From the NCBI GenBank assembly GCA_001839685.1, contig MLAK01000869.1:9795-52680 (forward strand): DNA of 42,886 bases, written 5' to 3'. Of this stretch, positions 10,009-19,594 are shown piece by piece (the stretch's first letter is position 1; every line of letters begins with the position of its first letter). Source of the stretch: Tritrichomonas foetus (taxonomy: Eukaryota > Parabasalia > Tritrichomonadida > Tritrichomonadidae). The notes under the pieces were generated by a model. That model ran no database searches. It worked only from the letters and a program-made list of their open reading frames with translations, and was not told where the DNA came from. The position numbers and the translations under genes were made by a program.

Positions 10009-11103
10009 TCAATAATAAGCCATCACAAATACAAAGAAAAGACCAACAACAAAAGTGTACCATTGTTTCGCTCCCCATGTGAATCCATCTTCAGGCCAAT
10101 TATATCTAACAATTGATACAAAGAGCAACAAGAATAAAATGATGATTATCAATTTATACATCATTTTGATTTTCTTGAATTTGGAATCCGATTTCCTTTC
10201 AACTTTTGGTGCTTCTTCTTCTTCTTTTGCTTGATTTGAAACATCTTGGCCGGCAATATCTTTCAATAATTGCCGATAGAAAACATTGGAATACACATTT
10301 CTGAATTCTTCTATCGTCTTATTTTCAATTATGCTTTTCACAAAAGGCGTGCTTGACCACATAATTTCGAACTTTACACTGTATTCGACTGATTCACCAT
10401 TATCAATGAAAAATATTTGAATGAGAGGATCAAAACAATCAGAATAAGGAGTAGTGCCGAGATCCGTACTCACACAAATAACAGCTTTTCCTTCAGAAAT
10501 GAATAGATGATGATTTTCTATAACTTTGACCATATTTCGACCTAAAACCGGCAAAACCACTATTTTTGTATAGTTCATCACTCTTTCTTTATATTTCAAG
10601 CGTTGCACCCATTCACCGACTTCAACGTCTTCATTTCCAAGATCTTCAATCAATTTTTTCTGTGATTCTTTACTTTCAATGTAATCCACAATATTTTCAA
10701 ATTGCGCGGGAATCGTAAAAGAGCATAAAAGCGTGGGATTGGCAAGTTCTGAGTAAGTATAATCATCAGAAACTTCAGGCGAAGTGAATCCTGTCGTTAA
10801 ATCTTTACTGTTGGTTCGTCTTTTTAATAATAGAATATATTCCTTTAATGACTCGGCGTCATGGAGACCGGAGAAAATGAGTTTATCAGAACTTGTAATT
10901 ATCGACAAATTGTTGACTGTGCGAGCTAAACGTGTCTCTACTTCGACATCTGTGATTGCTGCATAATACGTGAGAGTATCTTTGTCTTCGGACCCGTTTG
11001 CATAAAGGAAAACAAGATGGTCAGGGAAAAGTACTAACGTGCCGCTATGAGAAAAATTTTGGACGAAGAAGCAAGAGAATTCTTTGATAGATCCTTGAAC
11101 CAT
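10009..11103 (-). CDS. GRAM-VASt domain membrane protein, Lam/Aster (GRAMD1) type
   Basis: This 364-residue protein fits the ER-anchored sterol-transfer family (yeast Lam/Ltc, animal GRAMD1/Aster). Residues about 5-95 look like a GRAM/PH-like domain: short strands, then a terminal helix with a leucine/lysine-rich end. Residues about 118-275 look like a VASt (StAR-like) domain, with the family's TPYSDCF element (residues 218-224; compare DVPYGD) and a C-terminal VKFEIMWSSTPFVKSIIENKT helix region. Two hydrophobic segments follow, about 315-333 and 347-363, after a lysine-rich linker. One would anchor the protein in the ER. In this family, sterol moves between the ER and the plasma membrane at contact sites. 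Assignment is by domain pattern read by eye; the GRAM part is the weaker half. Confidence 0.72.
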   Translation of the reverse strand: MVQGSIKEFSCFFVQNFSHSGTLVLFPDHLVFLYANGSEDKDTLTYYAAITDVEVETRLARTVNNLSIITSSDKLIFSGLHDAESLKEYILLLKRRTNSKDLTTGFTSPEVSDDYTYSELANPTLLCSFTIPAQFENIVDYIESKESQKKLIEDLGNEDVEVGEWVQRLKYKERVMNYTKIVVLPVLGRNMVKVIENHHLFISEGKAVICVSTDLGTTPYSDCFDPLIQIFFIDNGESVEYSVKFEIMWSSTPFVKSIIENKTIEEFRNVYSNVFYRQLLKDIAGQDVSNQAKEEEEAPKVERKSDSKFKKIKMMYKLIIIILFLLLFVSIVRYNWPEDGFTWGAKQWYTFVVGLFFVFVMAYY

Positions 11104-12342
11104 TTATATTAGGTGAAATTATTGATGATATAGGTCAATCATTCAATAATCGGAAACGATGAAAATCTATTCAAACCGAATGCTCAAGGATCCATCATGA
11201 TGAAAACTTGCTAAAAATCTCAGAGTGATCAATAGTAGAACCAATTAAATGAATAGACATTGGGTGAATTGTGTAGTGATTCGGAAGCAATCTTTGGTTG
11301 ATGAATTGTCTCGCAATCATGTTCACACTATACGATTCTCTCAAACATATGAATAGTTATTTCAATTTTTCCTTATTGCTATGAGACAGAAATTCTTTCA
11401 CAGAATAAATTTTTTCTTGAGTCAATTTATTGGATTCCATTATTGAAAAAATTGTGTGAAGTATCGTCAACGATATTCATTTTTTGAATTGAAAACAATC
11501 GTTTTATATCAAAATATAGTCAATATCCCTTTCATCCCATCTCTATCTTGGTACTATATATGATCCCCATTGTTATAATGATGCGAATATCATCAATACG
11601 ATAAGAATTAAACTTAATAAATAATAGTTCAATAAAGCATTGAGATAATCAAAGCCCGTTATGCCATGACAATTCAATAAACTGCTTAGTATGCACTTCA
11701 TATTCATGTTCCACAAGTTTTTGAGGTGTCTGTTTAAGACATATATCAAACTGATAAATACGATGAAAAAATGAAATGGCATAGATCACGAGGACTCCTC
11801 CTCATAGTATTATATGATGGTATATTTATTTAAGACGGGGAAAAAAAACATCATTGCTACGATTCGTCGATTGATTTGTGACAGTGGGTAAAACTTGATA
11901 TAATTGAAAAAGTTTTAGTTAACATAATACCTAATTGAAATAATTGTATGTTCGAAAAATAATTTATATTCAAAAAGTTAATATTGTTTAGTATCAAAAT
12001 GTTTTTCATGAACAAATTTTATGCTTTTGGGCAAAATTAGTTTTAGTAGTAAAAGATAATAAATATAATATTAAAAATCTGAAATATCAATTTTCCTCGA
12101 AATTCGACCATCAAAAGAAGATGAAGGTAATTTGCAATTTTAAACGCAATTCAAAATTTCTGATTTAGGTTAACACAACATCAATTTTTTGTTTCAGTAA
12201 AGAATTAAACATTCACAAAAATTCTATGAGGTTATGACATTTCTGTAGTTTTCAGAATATCATCTGAAATTGATTTTCCAAAACCATTGAAAAAGACATA
12301 ATTAAAAATTTCATATCATTTTCATCATTTTATCGAGAATTC
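11104..12342. other. 1.2-kb divergent spacer
   Basis: This is an AT-rich region between the GRAM-VASt gene (minus) and the EamA transporter (plus). It contains TGAAAAAGT at 11905-11913. Near the right end are two initiator-like TCATTT sites (A at 12318 and 12327). The only frame worth noting is the doubtful 69-codon one listed separately. Confidence 0.5.
11573..11782 (-). CDS. Doubtful small hydrophobic ORF, 69 aa
   Basis: This short ATG-started frame sits in an otherwise empty spacer. The predicted peptide has two hydrophobic stretches (residues about 2-16 and 47-68) separated by a polar piece. No clear initiator or family match is visible. Hydrophobic chance frames are common in AT-rich DNA, so this is listed only because it stands alone in a 1.2-kb gap. 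Confidence 0.15.
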   Translation of the reverse strand: MPFHFFIVFISLIYVLNRHLKNLWNMNMKCILSSLLNCHGITGFDYLNALLNYYLLSLILIVLMIFASL

Positions 12343-13446
12343 ATGTACGACGAAAAAGAAAACACAGCTAAAAAGCTTTGTACGAAGATTGCTGGAATTT
12401 TAGGATTCATTGCTCTCTGTTTTCTCTATGGAACATCATACGGAATTGCAATCCTTGGATTAAAAACGTATCCTGGAGCAACTTTAACTGCTCTCAGAAT
12501 GATATTCGCATTTGTTGCCTCGTTTTTAATTTTCATCGGACGGATTACATTTGAAAAGAAGACCCGATTAAATATTCAAGAATCACTTCGAAACCATAAA
12601 ATCGACATGTTAAAATCAGCATTTGGTGGAATAATGTATTATGGATTTCCGCACTCTTTGATAGGCGTTGCCCAGCGTTCAATTCCATCAAACACTGTTC
12701 ACATTGCCCAAAGCTGTGTTCCATTTTTTGCATTCATTTTTGCAAACTTTATGTTGCAAGACGAAAAGTTCTCTTTCAGAAAATTCTATCCACAAGTTCT
12801 GGCTCTAATTGGAACAATATTGACAACCATACCAACAAGGGATTCAAGCTATGGTGAAAAAACTCAACCAATTGATTATGTTTTTGTGTGTGTTGCAATT
12901 GCATCATTTGGATTTGGATCAGTTTATATGAAGTCTCATCTTGCAGAGGTTGAACCAACTTTGTGTGGACTGTTTCAATTATTTGGATCAGTGATTTATT
13001 CTGTTTCATTTGCTATCGGTTATGACAAGCCAAGTGTTTTCATTTCATCAATCAGAAATACAACCAGCACAAGCATTCTTTGGCCATTAATTCTTGGCGC
13101 AGTTCATACCTGTGGTTGTGCATACGTTTATTTGTACACAGTGAAAATCCTCGGTGCAGTTATTTCAAGTTTCTCTAACTTCGGTCAAATAGTTATTGGA
13201 ATTTTGATTGGAATCTTCTTCTTTGATGAGTGGGGCAGTTATGTCACATCTGACTATATAATGAGCGGTGTTGGACTTTTTGCTCTTACACTTGCTATCA
13301 TTTGCGGATTTTTAGGAGACAGAGAGCCAAAGGCTGGAATCAAACGTGATGATTCCATGGTTTCTCTTGTCAGTGAGCAAAGAGATACAGACTCAGCAAT
13401 TCCAGAATATGATGCACCTGGATTTAATAAGCCCCTTCTTGCATGA
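12343..13446 (+). CDS. EamA/DMT-family membrane transporter
   Basis: The intact 367-residue frame has about ten hydrophobic segments in two repeated halves (roughly residues 15-160 and 175-325), the layout of the drug/metabolite transporter (EamA) superfamily. Family-like features include LKTYPGATLTALRMIFA in the first half, and a last helix pair with VISSFSNFGQIVIGILIGIFFFDEW, like the conserved end of EamA proteins. The C-terminal 45 residues are cytosolic and polar. The substrate cannot be read from sequence. A TCATTT initiator (A at 12327) lies 16 nt before the ATG and supports the start. Confidence 0.85.
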   Translation: MYDEKENTAKKLCTKIAGILGFIALCFLYGTSYGIAILGLKTYPGATLTALRMIFAFVASFLIFIGRITFEKKTRLNIQESLRNHKIDMLKSAFGGIMYYGFPHSLIGVAQRSIPSNTVHIAQSCVPFFAFIFANFMLQDEKFSFRKFYPQVLALIGTILTTIPTRDSSYGEKTQPIDYVFVCVAIASFGFGSVYMKSHLAEVEPTLCGLFQLFGSVIYSVSFAIGYDKPSVFISSIRNTTSTSILWPLILGAVHTCGCAYVYLYTVKILGAVISSFSNFGQIVIGILIGIFFFDEWGSYVTSDYIMSGVGLFALTLAIICGFLGDREPKAGIKRDDSMVSLVSEQRDTDSAIPEYDAPGFNKPLLA

Positions 13447-13931
13447 ATAGACCAATTGATAGAGTTTTGATAGCCAATATTATGTAATGTTTTATTATTA
13501 AATATGTTTTTTTACCATTTCATATTTTCTAGATTTTATTTTTATGATTGTAAAAGACTAATTTACAGGGTTAAAAGTGAATTTTCATATCAGGAAACTG
13601 GAAAAATATTCAACTAGTTGGACATTCAAGACTTCTTAAGAATCAAGCATTCACATTATTCATTTAAATACGACCATACTAAAATCGAGTGCACATAAAC
13701 GATATAGGTGATATTGGTGAAAATTCAGAGGATTGCAACGTCACAGTAGTGTTATTGGTTAACGTTAAACTGAAAACACAATGATCTAGTTTTTTGATAT
13801 ATAGGAAAAAGCGGGGAAAAAAATCAATCAAAGTAGTGATTCATAATTAACAATTTATTAATAATAAATCCGTATTAAAAACGTTAAATCCGTATTAAAA
13901 ACGATAAATGAAATGCCATTTGCCAAAAGCG
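13447..13931. other. Convergent spacer
   Basis: This is a 485-bp AT-rich spacer between two converging genes. Apart from the 20-bp duplication at 13865-13904 I see no feature. Confidence 0.6.
13865..13904. repeat. 20-bp tandem duplication
   Basis: TAAATCCGTATTAAAAACGT is followed immediately by a copy that differs only in the last base. It lies just past the stop of the IBD gene, probably in or near its 3' untranslated region. Confidence 0.85.
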
Positions 13932-14951
13932 TTACATATGAATAAATAAATTATCATCTACCTTTTTGTCATTGAACAACGAAATATTATCACTGGTTTC
14001 AGAATCAAAGAAAGCAAGAGGGTCTTTTTCTATCATTATACTCGAGAAGTGATCATCACATACACCAGTTAAGCTTTCTGATCCGAAAAATGATGGAATT
14101 CCAATATCAAAATAGTCATCTGTAATTCCAATTGAGTTTGGTGGTGGTGTAATATATTCTTCGTTATTCCTTTGGTGGGCGAAGAAGTCATCAATTTCTA
14201 AAAGTTGATTGTTTTGATTTTCATGCTGAGAGCTTACATTTTCATTTGAAAAGTGAACATTTGAAGTGAAAGTAGGTGATTCAATTGTTTTTTGTGCACC
14301 AATTGAATTATTACTCAACCAACTTTCACTTGCTGACACTTTTTGAGGCAATGGTGAATTATTAATGATTATGCGAATATTACTCAAATTTTGATTTTTA
14401 TCATCTTCTTTTTGATTTGATGTTTTTGGTGAAATTGAATTGGTTTTTATAGTTATCAACGAACTTGGCACGTCTGATGGTGAAGAAATTTGTGGCAAAG
14501 GATTGAGTAACTTTTGTCTAACTGTCCATTGTCGTAATTCAGCAAAATTGTTCCGCATGAATGGAAATTTGGATATCAGCTCACTCGCAGACTCTGTTCC
14601 AGTTGGAACAGTTTCGTATCCGATTGATTGAAATGATCCATTAATTGATGATTTGCATTTGTCGACAAGAAGGCGTAATTGATGGGTATTTATTGCGATT
14701 GATGAATCGAGCCAAATAATTCCACAAACTAGGGATCTTTTCCAGTCAAAATCATCACCACGTACCGAAAAAGAATGAATGAGCTCGATCATGTCCTTGA
14801 ATACTTCGTGGCTTTTATTCCGGCGATTTTTATATTTTGGCGCTGAAAGCTGTTCCCTCAATTCCTGGTATTGAATTTGGTCGTCTTTGGGAATGAGGTC
14901 CCAGTATTGAGGAGTGGCTGGTGCTTGTTCTGTGGCGTGTTTTCGTGGCAT
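13932..14951 (-). CDS. Initiator-binding (IBD) transcription factor, IBP39-like
   Basis: The 339-residue protein carries, at residues about 14-150, the initiator-binding domain of Trichomonas IBP39, the factor that binds the core-promoter Inr (TCA+1YTW). Recognisable parts are the WDLIPKDD start, the FSVRGDDFDWKRSLVCGI segment, and INTHQLRLLVDKCKSSINGS with an SIGY end, which together form the winged-helix fold. The remaining 190 residues are asparagine/serine-rich and look disordered, ending in an acidic/phenylalanine-rich part (DDYFDIG, PLAFFDSETSD) that could be an activation-type region. In IBP39 the C-terminal part contacts RNA polymerase II; whether this paralogue does so is not visible. 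It is expected to be nuclear. Several promoters in this window carry its presumed target motif. Confidence 0.85.
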   Translation of the reverse strand: MPRKHATEQAPATPQYWDLIPKDDQIQYQELREQLSAPKYKNRRNKSHEVFKDMIELIHSFSVRGDDFDWKRSLVCGIIWLDSSIAINTHQLRLLVDKCKSSINGSFQSIGYETVPTGTESASELISKFPFMRNNFAELRQWTVRQKLLNPLPQISSPSDVPSSLITIKTNSISPKTSNQKEDDKNQNLSNIRIIINNSPLPQKVSASESWLSNNSIGAQKTIESPTFTSNVHFSNENVSSQHENQNNQLLEIDDFFAHQRNNEEYITPPPNSIGITDDYFDIGIPSFFGSESLTGVCDDHFSSIMIEKDPLAFFDSETSDNISLFNDKKVDDNLFIHM

Positions 14952-15711
14952 TTCGGCGATAAAAATAATTCAAAATGCATTCAATTCTGTCATCAGAAAT
15001 GGTATTGTCGTGTTTACAAAAAAATTCTGTTTCAATACCATCATGTGAACTTTTCAAATTATTGGAAAAACAATTGATTGAAATCATAAACTTTTTGATT
15101 AATATTCAACCAAACAAACATTGAACTTTTTTGACAATTATCATTCAATGTATTGAAAAAAATACAAAGTTCAGATATTTTTCTGAATTTATACGATTTT
15201 TCATTAATCGTACCGTTAAATTATCCCACCTATATCGTTTAAAAAGGATCATAGTTAATGTCATTTTATTGCAATGAAGAGATTTTTTTTCCTTCTCATC
15301 ATTTTTGATATCGAAAAATTTCTATTAGCAAATCTAGTGAAATGTTCAATTTATGCAATGGAAAGGCTAAACACTACAATAACATCCAAAAATTTGATAC
15401 TCAAAATTTCTGAAAAAAACGCAAAAAAAAGTTCGAGGATGAAGTGTTTTTTTCCAATCCTAGATGATATGATCAGTCATTTAATTATGTTTATAAACAT
15501 TAAGTAGTTAATTAAACAAGTTAAATTCAAATAATATTCTCTGATCAATGCAAAAAGCAATAATTTTTATATTCTTTGTCTTCATGCATGTTGATGTAAT
15601 ATGTAAATTTATGTTTCTTTTTCTGTGCGAATTTGATGACATTTTTGAATTTTAATTTCATCACCAATTATTATTTTTCGAGATTTGATTAATCAAAAAG
15701 TGAGATGCAGA
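14952..15711. other. 760-bp spacer
   Basis: This AT-rich spacer lies between the IBD gene (minus, start) and the AMMECR1 gene (minus, end). Short frames, such as one at 15274-15507, have chance-like composition. AACTTTT motifs occur near 15050 and 15088. No gene is supported. Confidence 0.5.
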
Positions 15712-16284
15712 TTATTCATTTAATACAAATTTATTATATTCATCCCAAGTGGCTGACATTTTCATTGCTTGATAACGTTCAACTTTAGCCCTTTGAAGAC
15801 AAGACTCATCAAATTTCCCTTTAAATCCACCTTTTCTGGCTAAATGCGAAAGAGTCTCCATTTTATCCCAGTGGTGCTCTTTTGCCACATGCGGAAGATA
15901 AGTCGAGCTTCTGCCATCTAAAAATAAACGAATTCCATGAATTCCAATTTCCCAATCAAGTGGATTTGATGCTTCTTCAAAGCCATGAAGAAGTGAAACA
16001 GAGCAAGATAATTTTGTGAATTCTTGTTTTTCAATTGGCTCAAAACGAGAGTCATTGAAAGCCGCATCAGATGTCATATTTTTTAGTCCTTCATATAAAG
16101 GTAGCGATCGAAACGATCCTTTACAGCCTCTCAAATTTCCATTATTTTTCCAAGTGACAAACATTGGAAATGATGAATCATTATTTTGATCCACAACCTT
16201 TGTGAAAACATTGGTTTTTGCCGTGTTAAATAGAACATTATCTAAATACTCAAAGCAAAGAAAGCATAAAAGTTGATTTGCCAT
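15712..16284 (-). CDS. AMMECR1-domain protein
   Basis: The 190-residue protein is almost entirely one AMMECR1 domain, close to the usual size for stand-alone members. The signature LRGCKGSF (residues 51-58, LRGCIGTF in animals) is present. So are the downstream family elements AAFNDSRFEPI, a SVSLLHGFE strand, IHGIRL, the STYLPHVAKEHHWDKMETLSHLARKGGF block and the final RYQAM. The family is conserved from archaea to humans; its biochemical function is not settled. A TCATTT initiator (A at 16292) lies 8 nt before the ATG, which supports the start. The pogo-like transposon begins only about 70 bp upstream of this gene and may affect its promoter. Confidence 0.92.
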   Translation of the reverse strand: MANQLLCFLCFEYLDNVLFNTAKTNVFTKVVDQNNDSSFPMFVTWKNNGNLRGCKGSFRSLPLYEGLKNMTSDAAFNDSRFEPIEKQEFTKLSCSVSLLHGFEEASNPLDWEIGIHGIRLFLDGRSSTYLPHVAKEHHWDKMETLSHLARKGGFKGKFDESCLQRAKVERYQAMKMSATWDEYNKFVLNE

Positions 16285-16355
16285 TAAAAAATGACACAGA
16301 TTGGTGAAAAAATGACCTTTTCATTCAAAAAAACATCATTTTCGGAATTAAAGTA

Positions 16356-16397
16356 TACCCCAAGATTCTGGAGCACTATTCAAAGATACTGGAGCAG
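16356..16397 (+). repeat. Left terminal inverted repeat of the pogo-like element
   Basis: It pairs with the reverse complement of 19551-19592 over 42 bp, with about six mismatches and one N. Each end contains CTGGAGCA twice, a likely transposase-binding repeat. A further inverted copy (TGCTCCAGA) lies inside the element at 16451-16459. Confidence 0.9.
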
Positions 16398-16600
16398 GAG
16401 AACTTTTTGATAAATAAATCAAACAATTTCTTATTGAAAATTTTCCATTGTGCTCCAGATTGGTTTTTTTTATGAAGAAATTTGTTAGTTCTTCAGAAAA
16501 AAAGCAGCATGCTAATTCAAAGAAAAAGTCCGAATTTTTTAAAAAAGTATCACAAAATTTTCAGTTTATTCAGAAAAGAGAAACCATTCTTTTTTTTTGA

Positions 16601-18229
16601 ATGGAAGAGGTAGAACTCAATTGGTGTGATCCAAATGACCTCTTAAACCACGATGACACATTGTTTAAAATACAAAACGTTATAAAGCAATTGATAAGAA
16701 ATGGACACTCACTTCGCTATATTCAAAAATTTTCTCAAACAGCAAATGATCAGCGTTTTCATCTTCGATCTTTCGAGAAACTTCAAACTGCGATCGTACG
16801 AACTGCATTGCATCTTAAATGGTCACCTCATCCGGATTTTGGTTGTAATAAGGGCGATTTCCCTTATTTATGTCAAGCAGATGAAAATCGCTTGCTTTCT
16901 TATATTGATTCTATTGAAAAGAGCAATGATTTCACAACAACTGAAGATGTTGCAAACTTCGCACATAATTTACATAGGGAACGATATGAAAAGGCTGTAA
17001 ACTTCTTGCATCGGAACAACCACTCTAAGTTAGCTGAAAGGTTAATTGATAAAATATATGAGCCTGTCCCTAAAAACTGGGTTAAATACTTTTCAGAGAA
17101 ATATGATCTCAATGTATCATATGGCACGTATGTAGATACTGTCAGGATAGGTGCCTGTAATAGAATTAGAATTATGAATTTCATGAATCAACACCAAGTT
17201 CTTCTAAAATCATTTAACCCTGCATTAATTTTTAATGCCGATGAAACAGGCATTGAAAACAAGAGAATGCTGTTAAAATTGGTAACGATGTACAATAATA
17301 ATCCTCATATTCCTTTAAACAGGAATGAATTACACATAACTGCTACAGGTGCGTTCAATTCAATTGGGAAAGCGTTTCCTTTATTTATAACACTCCCAGC
17401 TGTGAAAAATCTCCCACAAGACTGTTCAGATCTGATACATGAAGCAACTTTTTCGAGTACGTGCAATGGGTGGCAAACATCTGGTTCATTCTATGCGTTT
17501 GCGGTTCATTTTTGTCATCACTTATCTATTTATCGCTTGACGCTTCCCAATAATATATCAATGAGTCCTGCACTTCTAATATTAGATGGTCACAGTAGCC
17601 GCCTAAATAAGTCGGCTCTTTTGTATCTAATTCAACATAATGTTCAAATTCTGATACTGCCTTCGCATACAACGCACCTTTTACAACCTTTCGACGTGAT
17701 CGTCGCTCACTCACTGAAATCTAAATATCGAAAAATCTTTAACTCTTATTTAATTCGAATAATTAATGAAATGCCAACACTCTCGCGAACTGGACAGCTT
17801 AGACGAGCAATGTGTCAAGCTTTTATCGATGCATGGAATTCTCTTCCAGGAGAAACTTTTCGGAATGCTTTTAAAGTATCCTGTTTAGTGCCATTTGACT
17901 TGCAACGCCTTTCCAATTNCAATTCTACATTTTTAAGCGATGTAGAGTATGCACCTCCACACAATACCATATTGAATCAAATTAGTGGAAGTCATCTGAC
18001 TCATCCAGTGACTTTTGCTGCAGTTCTTGGTGAATCTCCTCTCATGTTTCCTACATTGCCGAATGGTGTTTCACCATTGATTCCTAATTCTTATTTTGTA
18101 GGAGACAGTCTTATCATTGCAACGTTAAAAAGTTTAGATTTATCAACAGGTAGGCTATTATCTGAACCACCCAAAGAACATTATTTAGCATCATTTAATG
18201 GTGTTTTGATTTGGGCTAGACAGTTTTAG
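16601..18229 (+). CDS. Pogo/Tigger-like DDE transposase (one ambiguous base)
   Basis: The 542-codon frame has no internal stop; base 17919 is N, giving an undefined residue near codon 440. The catalytic triad of a DDE_1 transposase is visible: D214 in NADETG, D329 in LILDGHSS, and D365 in LLQPFDV, with 35 residues between the last two (DD35D). The N-terminal 200 residues are helical with CENP-B/HTH-like DNA-binding character (SLRYIQKF, a GTYVDTVR segment). The TTHLLQPFD piece matches the NTTSLxQPLD of pogo, Tigger and jerky proteins. The frame lies 245 bp inside the left inverted repeat. No trichomonad initiator is obvious; a T-run directly precedes the ATG. The open frame suggests fairly recent activity. 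Confidence 0.88.
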   Translation: MEEVELNWCDPNDLLNHDDTLFKIQNVIKQLIRNGHSLRYIQKFSQTANDQRFHLRSFEKLQTAIVRTALHLKWSPHPDFGCNKGDFPYLCQADENRLLSYIDSIEKSNDFTTTEDVANFAHNLHRERYEKAVNFLHRNNHSKLAERLIDKIYEPVPKNWVKYFSEKYDLNVSYGTYVDTVRIGACNRIRIMNFMNQHQVLLKSFNPALIFNADETGIENKRMLLKLVTMYNNNPHIPLNRNELHITATGAFNSIGKAFPLFITLPAVKNLPQDCSDLIHEATFSSTCNGWQTSGSFYAFAVHFCHHLSIYRLTLPNNISMSPALLILDGHSSRLNKSALLYLIQHNVQILILPSHTTHLLQPFDVIVAHSLKSKYRKIFNSYLIRIINEMPTLSRTGQLRRAMCQAFIDAWNSLPGETFRNAFKVSCLVPFDLQRLSNXNSTFLSDVEYAPPHNTILNQISGSHLTHPVTFAAVLGESPLMFPTLPNGVSPLIPNSYFVGDSLIIATLKSLDLSTGRLLSEPPKEHYLASFNGVLIWARQF

Positions 18230-18491
18230 CATGAAATGGTGATTGACAAAAAAATCATGATATTCATGATACTAATGGCACTTATCTTGTTTTAATTGTT
18301 TCCAATTTGTTTTGGTTTGATGAATTATGTTCCTTGCTTAGTTATAAGCAAAGTGATTAGCTTTAAAGTTTTAGGCAAACTTCATAAACACAATGATTCA
18401 GTTAAACAGTTTGTAATCGAAAATCAATGTATATAAAAACCCTGGGATGAATATATATTTAACTTCCAATCACGGAATTCTTCGCAATTAT

Positions 18492-19130
18492 GTTTACAAT
18501 GGGATTGGTTAAGCTCATTATCTGAGTTGCTGAAGTTGCAATTGCAACCTTATTAGATGTAGATCAAATAACAAACAATAATGCTGAAGTTGCTCAACTA
18601 TATTAAATGATCAATTCTTCAGTATATTATTCAATCAACTGAACCACTCGCAGTTGCAGTTTATCAATGCTTATTTTTCTTTAGATTCGTTCTAAGAGTT
18701 CATTCACGCTAATGCAAGTAGTTTTAAACCAACTAGAATTGTTTCAATTATCTCCCACTTACTCACTGACCAAGCAACAAGACTTCTTTTTGATTTAGCT
18801 AAAGAATGAAGATCAACAAATAATGCATTTGACATTGTCACAAAATTCAATTGTTCTGAATATTATTAAATGAGATCTTTTGTTGCCATTGCAGCTGATT
18901 TATGGATTCCATGTTTTCATTATGATGATGTTATTGCTGTGTCTCTTTCTGTGCATCATTTCTATATTGCACCAACTTATCTATTGAACTTGTGAAAATT
19001 TGACATCTAGTAGTTCCAGAAAAAATTATAATTAGTCTATCTGATTATTTCTTTGTTCTTGACATTAGCAACTAGTCTATCTGATGTTTTTAATCCACCA
19101 ACTTGTGATTTAATTAATCAACTGACATCA
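18492..19130 (+). pseudogene. Decayed coding remnant inside the pogo-like element
   Basis: From an ATG near 18490, a protein-like reading can be followed through a few stops and at least one frame change. Parts include AEVAIATLLDVDQITNNNAEVAQLY; then, in another frame, FFSILFNQLNHSQLQF, ASSFKPTRIVSIISHLL and ATRLLFDLAKE; and finally FVAIAADLWIPCFHYDD. The pieces are helical and leucine-rich. Stops interrupt near 18690, 18807 and 18867. I do not recognise the family. It lies in the same direction as the transposase and inside both inverted repeats, so it may be a second element gene or captured cargo. This is judged by eye from composition and could be partly chance. Confidence 0.35.
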
Positions 19131-19550
19131 CGTGTCAATTGAAATAAATGCGCTTTTAATTCTGTTTCAAGAAATGATTGAGGCGAACGATAGCTTGTTT
19201 CGAACTTTAACAACTTTCCTTCATTCCTTTTTCGGAATTCTTAAAGATATCATTTCACGAAAAGAGCAAAATCAAAACTCGGAATGAAATGAAAATCAAG
19301 TCAAAATCGAAGGTGATGATTTCGAGAAAAAAGACGTCTTTTTTCCCCGGATAAGTCGGAAAATAAACATTTGATTTTAACGTATTTGTTTTTCTTTCCA
19401 AAAAAAATGGCTTTTTCAAAGCTTTTTTAGATAATTGGTCTTTTCAAATGACAATATTTTTCAGTCAAAATTTCTCCGGTTTTAATTCAATTTTTTTCTA
19501 ATTTTTATTTTTAATTCAATAATTCTGTGATTACAGAATTTTTGAAGGGA

Positions 19551-19592
19551 CTGCTCCAGTATCNTTTTTAAGTGCTCCAGAATCTTGGGACA
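19551..19592 (-). repeat. Right terminal inverted repeat of the pogo-like element
   Basis: This is the reverse complement of the left end at 16356-16397. Base 19564 is N. A TA dinucleotide follows at 19593-19594. Confidence 0.9.
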
Positions 19593-19594
19593 TA

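Larger units (their letters stand above)
16356..19592 (+). mobile_element. Pogo/Tigger-like DNA transposon, 3.24 kb
   Basis: The boundaries are defined by 42-bp terminal inverted repeats flanked by TA on both sides (16354-16355 and 19593-19594), the target duplication of Tc1/mariner/pogo elements. The transposase frame sits in the left half. The right 1.3 kb is non-coding today and holds a decayed coding remnant and a 20-bp palindrome. Two ambiguous bases (17919 and 19564) fall inside it, as expected for a multicopy element that is hard to assemble. Confidence 0.88.

Noticed and set aside
15274..15507. 77-codon plus-strand ORF
   Set aside because: It has a low-complexity F/I/K-rich translation, no initiator and no family. 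It is probably chance in AT-rich DNA.
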